Source of the DNA: Mastacembelus armatus
Taxonomy: Eukaryota; Chordata; Actinopteri; Synbranchiformes; Mastacembelidae
DNA: 64,000 bases
Direction: 5' to 3'
Assembly (NCBI RefSeq): GCF_900324485.2
Contig: NC_046637.1
Coordinates: forward strand, 26,018,669 to 26,082,668
Below the pieces are notes generated by a model, which made no database searches, was not told the origin of the DNA, and was given only the letters and a program-made list of their open reading frames with translations. Position 1 is the first letter of the stretch, and the number at the start of each line of letters is the position of its first letter. Below, in pieces: positions 63,444 through 64,000 of the stretch. The position numbers and the translations under genes were made by a program.

Positions 63444-64000
63444 CCTGGAATACAATGATGATTTGTGTGGTTTGATCTGCAGCATTGATACTAAATCGTG
63501 TTGCCTGAATGATCATGTGACAATAATCATTAGTTGCTGGACGACTAACAAGTCATACAACATGAGATTGTCAAAGAACAGAGTCAGATGTCCAGATGAT
63601 AATGTGACTCCACAAAGATTATCTTATTTTTTTACTGAGGACAGAAACATTTTGGGGCATCACTGCTGTCACTGGTTTAGTTAATCACATCATTATAGTA
63701 GTTCCTGTACTGATCAACCACTTTAGTATTTAAACAGAGGCTGTTGACATGTGTCAGCTGGTCGATGCTGCTCCTTAAAATAATTTGGGTGGCTTTTTAC
63801 AGGCTCCCTAACCCGGAAACTAAGAGTGCATGCGTTACATTTCAAATTAAAAGCCCCGCATAGCCCTATGGTGACAATACAGACTTGGGCATAATGAATG
63901 CGTTTCAGTGCATTTATATGGAGTATAATTCACAGGTCTGCCTGTTTACACCGAGTAATGCTGAACCCTCAGTTAATTAGCCAAAGCTAGGCTAGCTAAG
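63444..64000. other. intergenic right edge
   Basis: No gene recognised. A 118-codon frame at 63328-63684 spans a polyadenylation signal and homopolymer runs and looks like chance. Confidence 0.4.

Noticed and set aside
63328-63684. 118-codon plus-strand frame at the right end
   Set aside because: It includes poly-T-derived Phe/Leu runs and spans an AATAAA. No domain seen.

Overview
The window is nuclear DNA from a ray-finned fish, probably a percomorph teleost. The genes are intron-rich with GT-AG splice sites, intergenic DNA is AT-rich, and CA/GT microsatellites are frequent. The interspersed repeats are of fish type: Tc1-like transposon relics, LINE tails ending in GATGG repeats, and a 'TAGCATG'-rich family. 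I found no prokaryotic operon, CRISPR array, rRNA or tRNA, and no viral element I can support.

Seven protein-coding genes were rebuilt exon by exon. In every one the exon lengths sum to an intact open frame. In order: inpp1 (+, 2662-6428, inositol polyphosphate 1-phosphatase, 379 aa); dnajc14 (-, 10454-13489, ER-membrane J protein, 664 aa); nab2 (+, 17285-22693, EGR co-regulator, 496 aa); a short TANK-like gene (-, 26400-27243, 219 aa); nr4a1 (-, 37966-40817, orphan nuclear receptor Nur77, 591 aa); dgka (-, 45871-54611, diacylglycerol kinase alpha, 23 coding exons, 721 aa); stx16 (+, 56831-62029, Golgi/endosome t-SNARE, 321 aa, with a 12-nt microexon).

Layout: inpp1 and dnajc14 converge, and most of 6.4-10.4 kb is probably their 3' UTRs. 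dnajc14 and nab2 diverge from a shared 5' region (13.7-17 kb). nab2 and the TANK-like gene converge around 22.7-26.4 kb. The interval 29.2-37.9 kb is a gene-poor stretch with three copies of one interspersed repeat and microsatellites. nr4a1 and dgka run in tandem on the minus strand, and dgka and stx16 diverge around 55.3-56.8 kb.

Biologically the block mixes phosphoinositide/diacylglycerol signalling (inpp1, dgka), immediate-early transcription control (nab2, nr4a1), NF-kB adaptor biology (the TANK-like gene) and membrane trafficking (dnajc14, stx16). From general knowledge, NAB2, NR4A1, DGKA and DNAJC14 lie on human 12q13, while INPP1, NAB1, TANK and NR4A2 lie on 2q. The window therefore looks like one arm of the HOXC/HOXD paralogon. 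On that view the TANK-like gene beside nr4a1 is a candidate ohnolog of TANK that was not kept in human. This is the most interesting gene-level observation. Others are EGR-like and CRE motifs in the last nab2 intron, a CArG/MEF2/CRE-like nr4a1 promoter, and the stx16 microexon. I do not see a convincing new multi-gene system.
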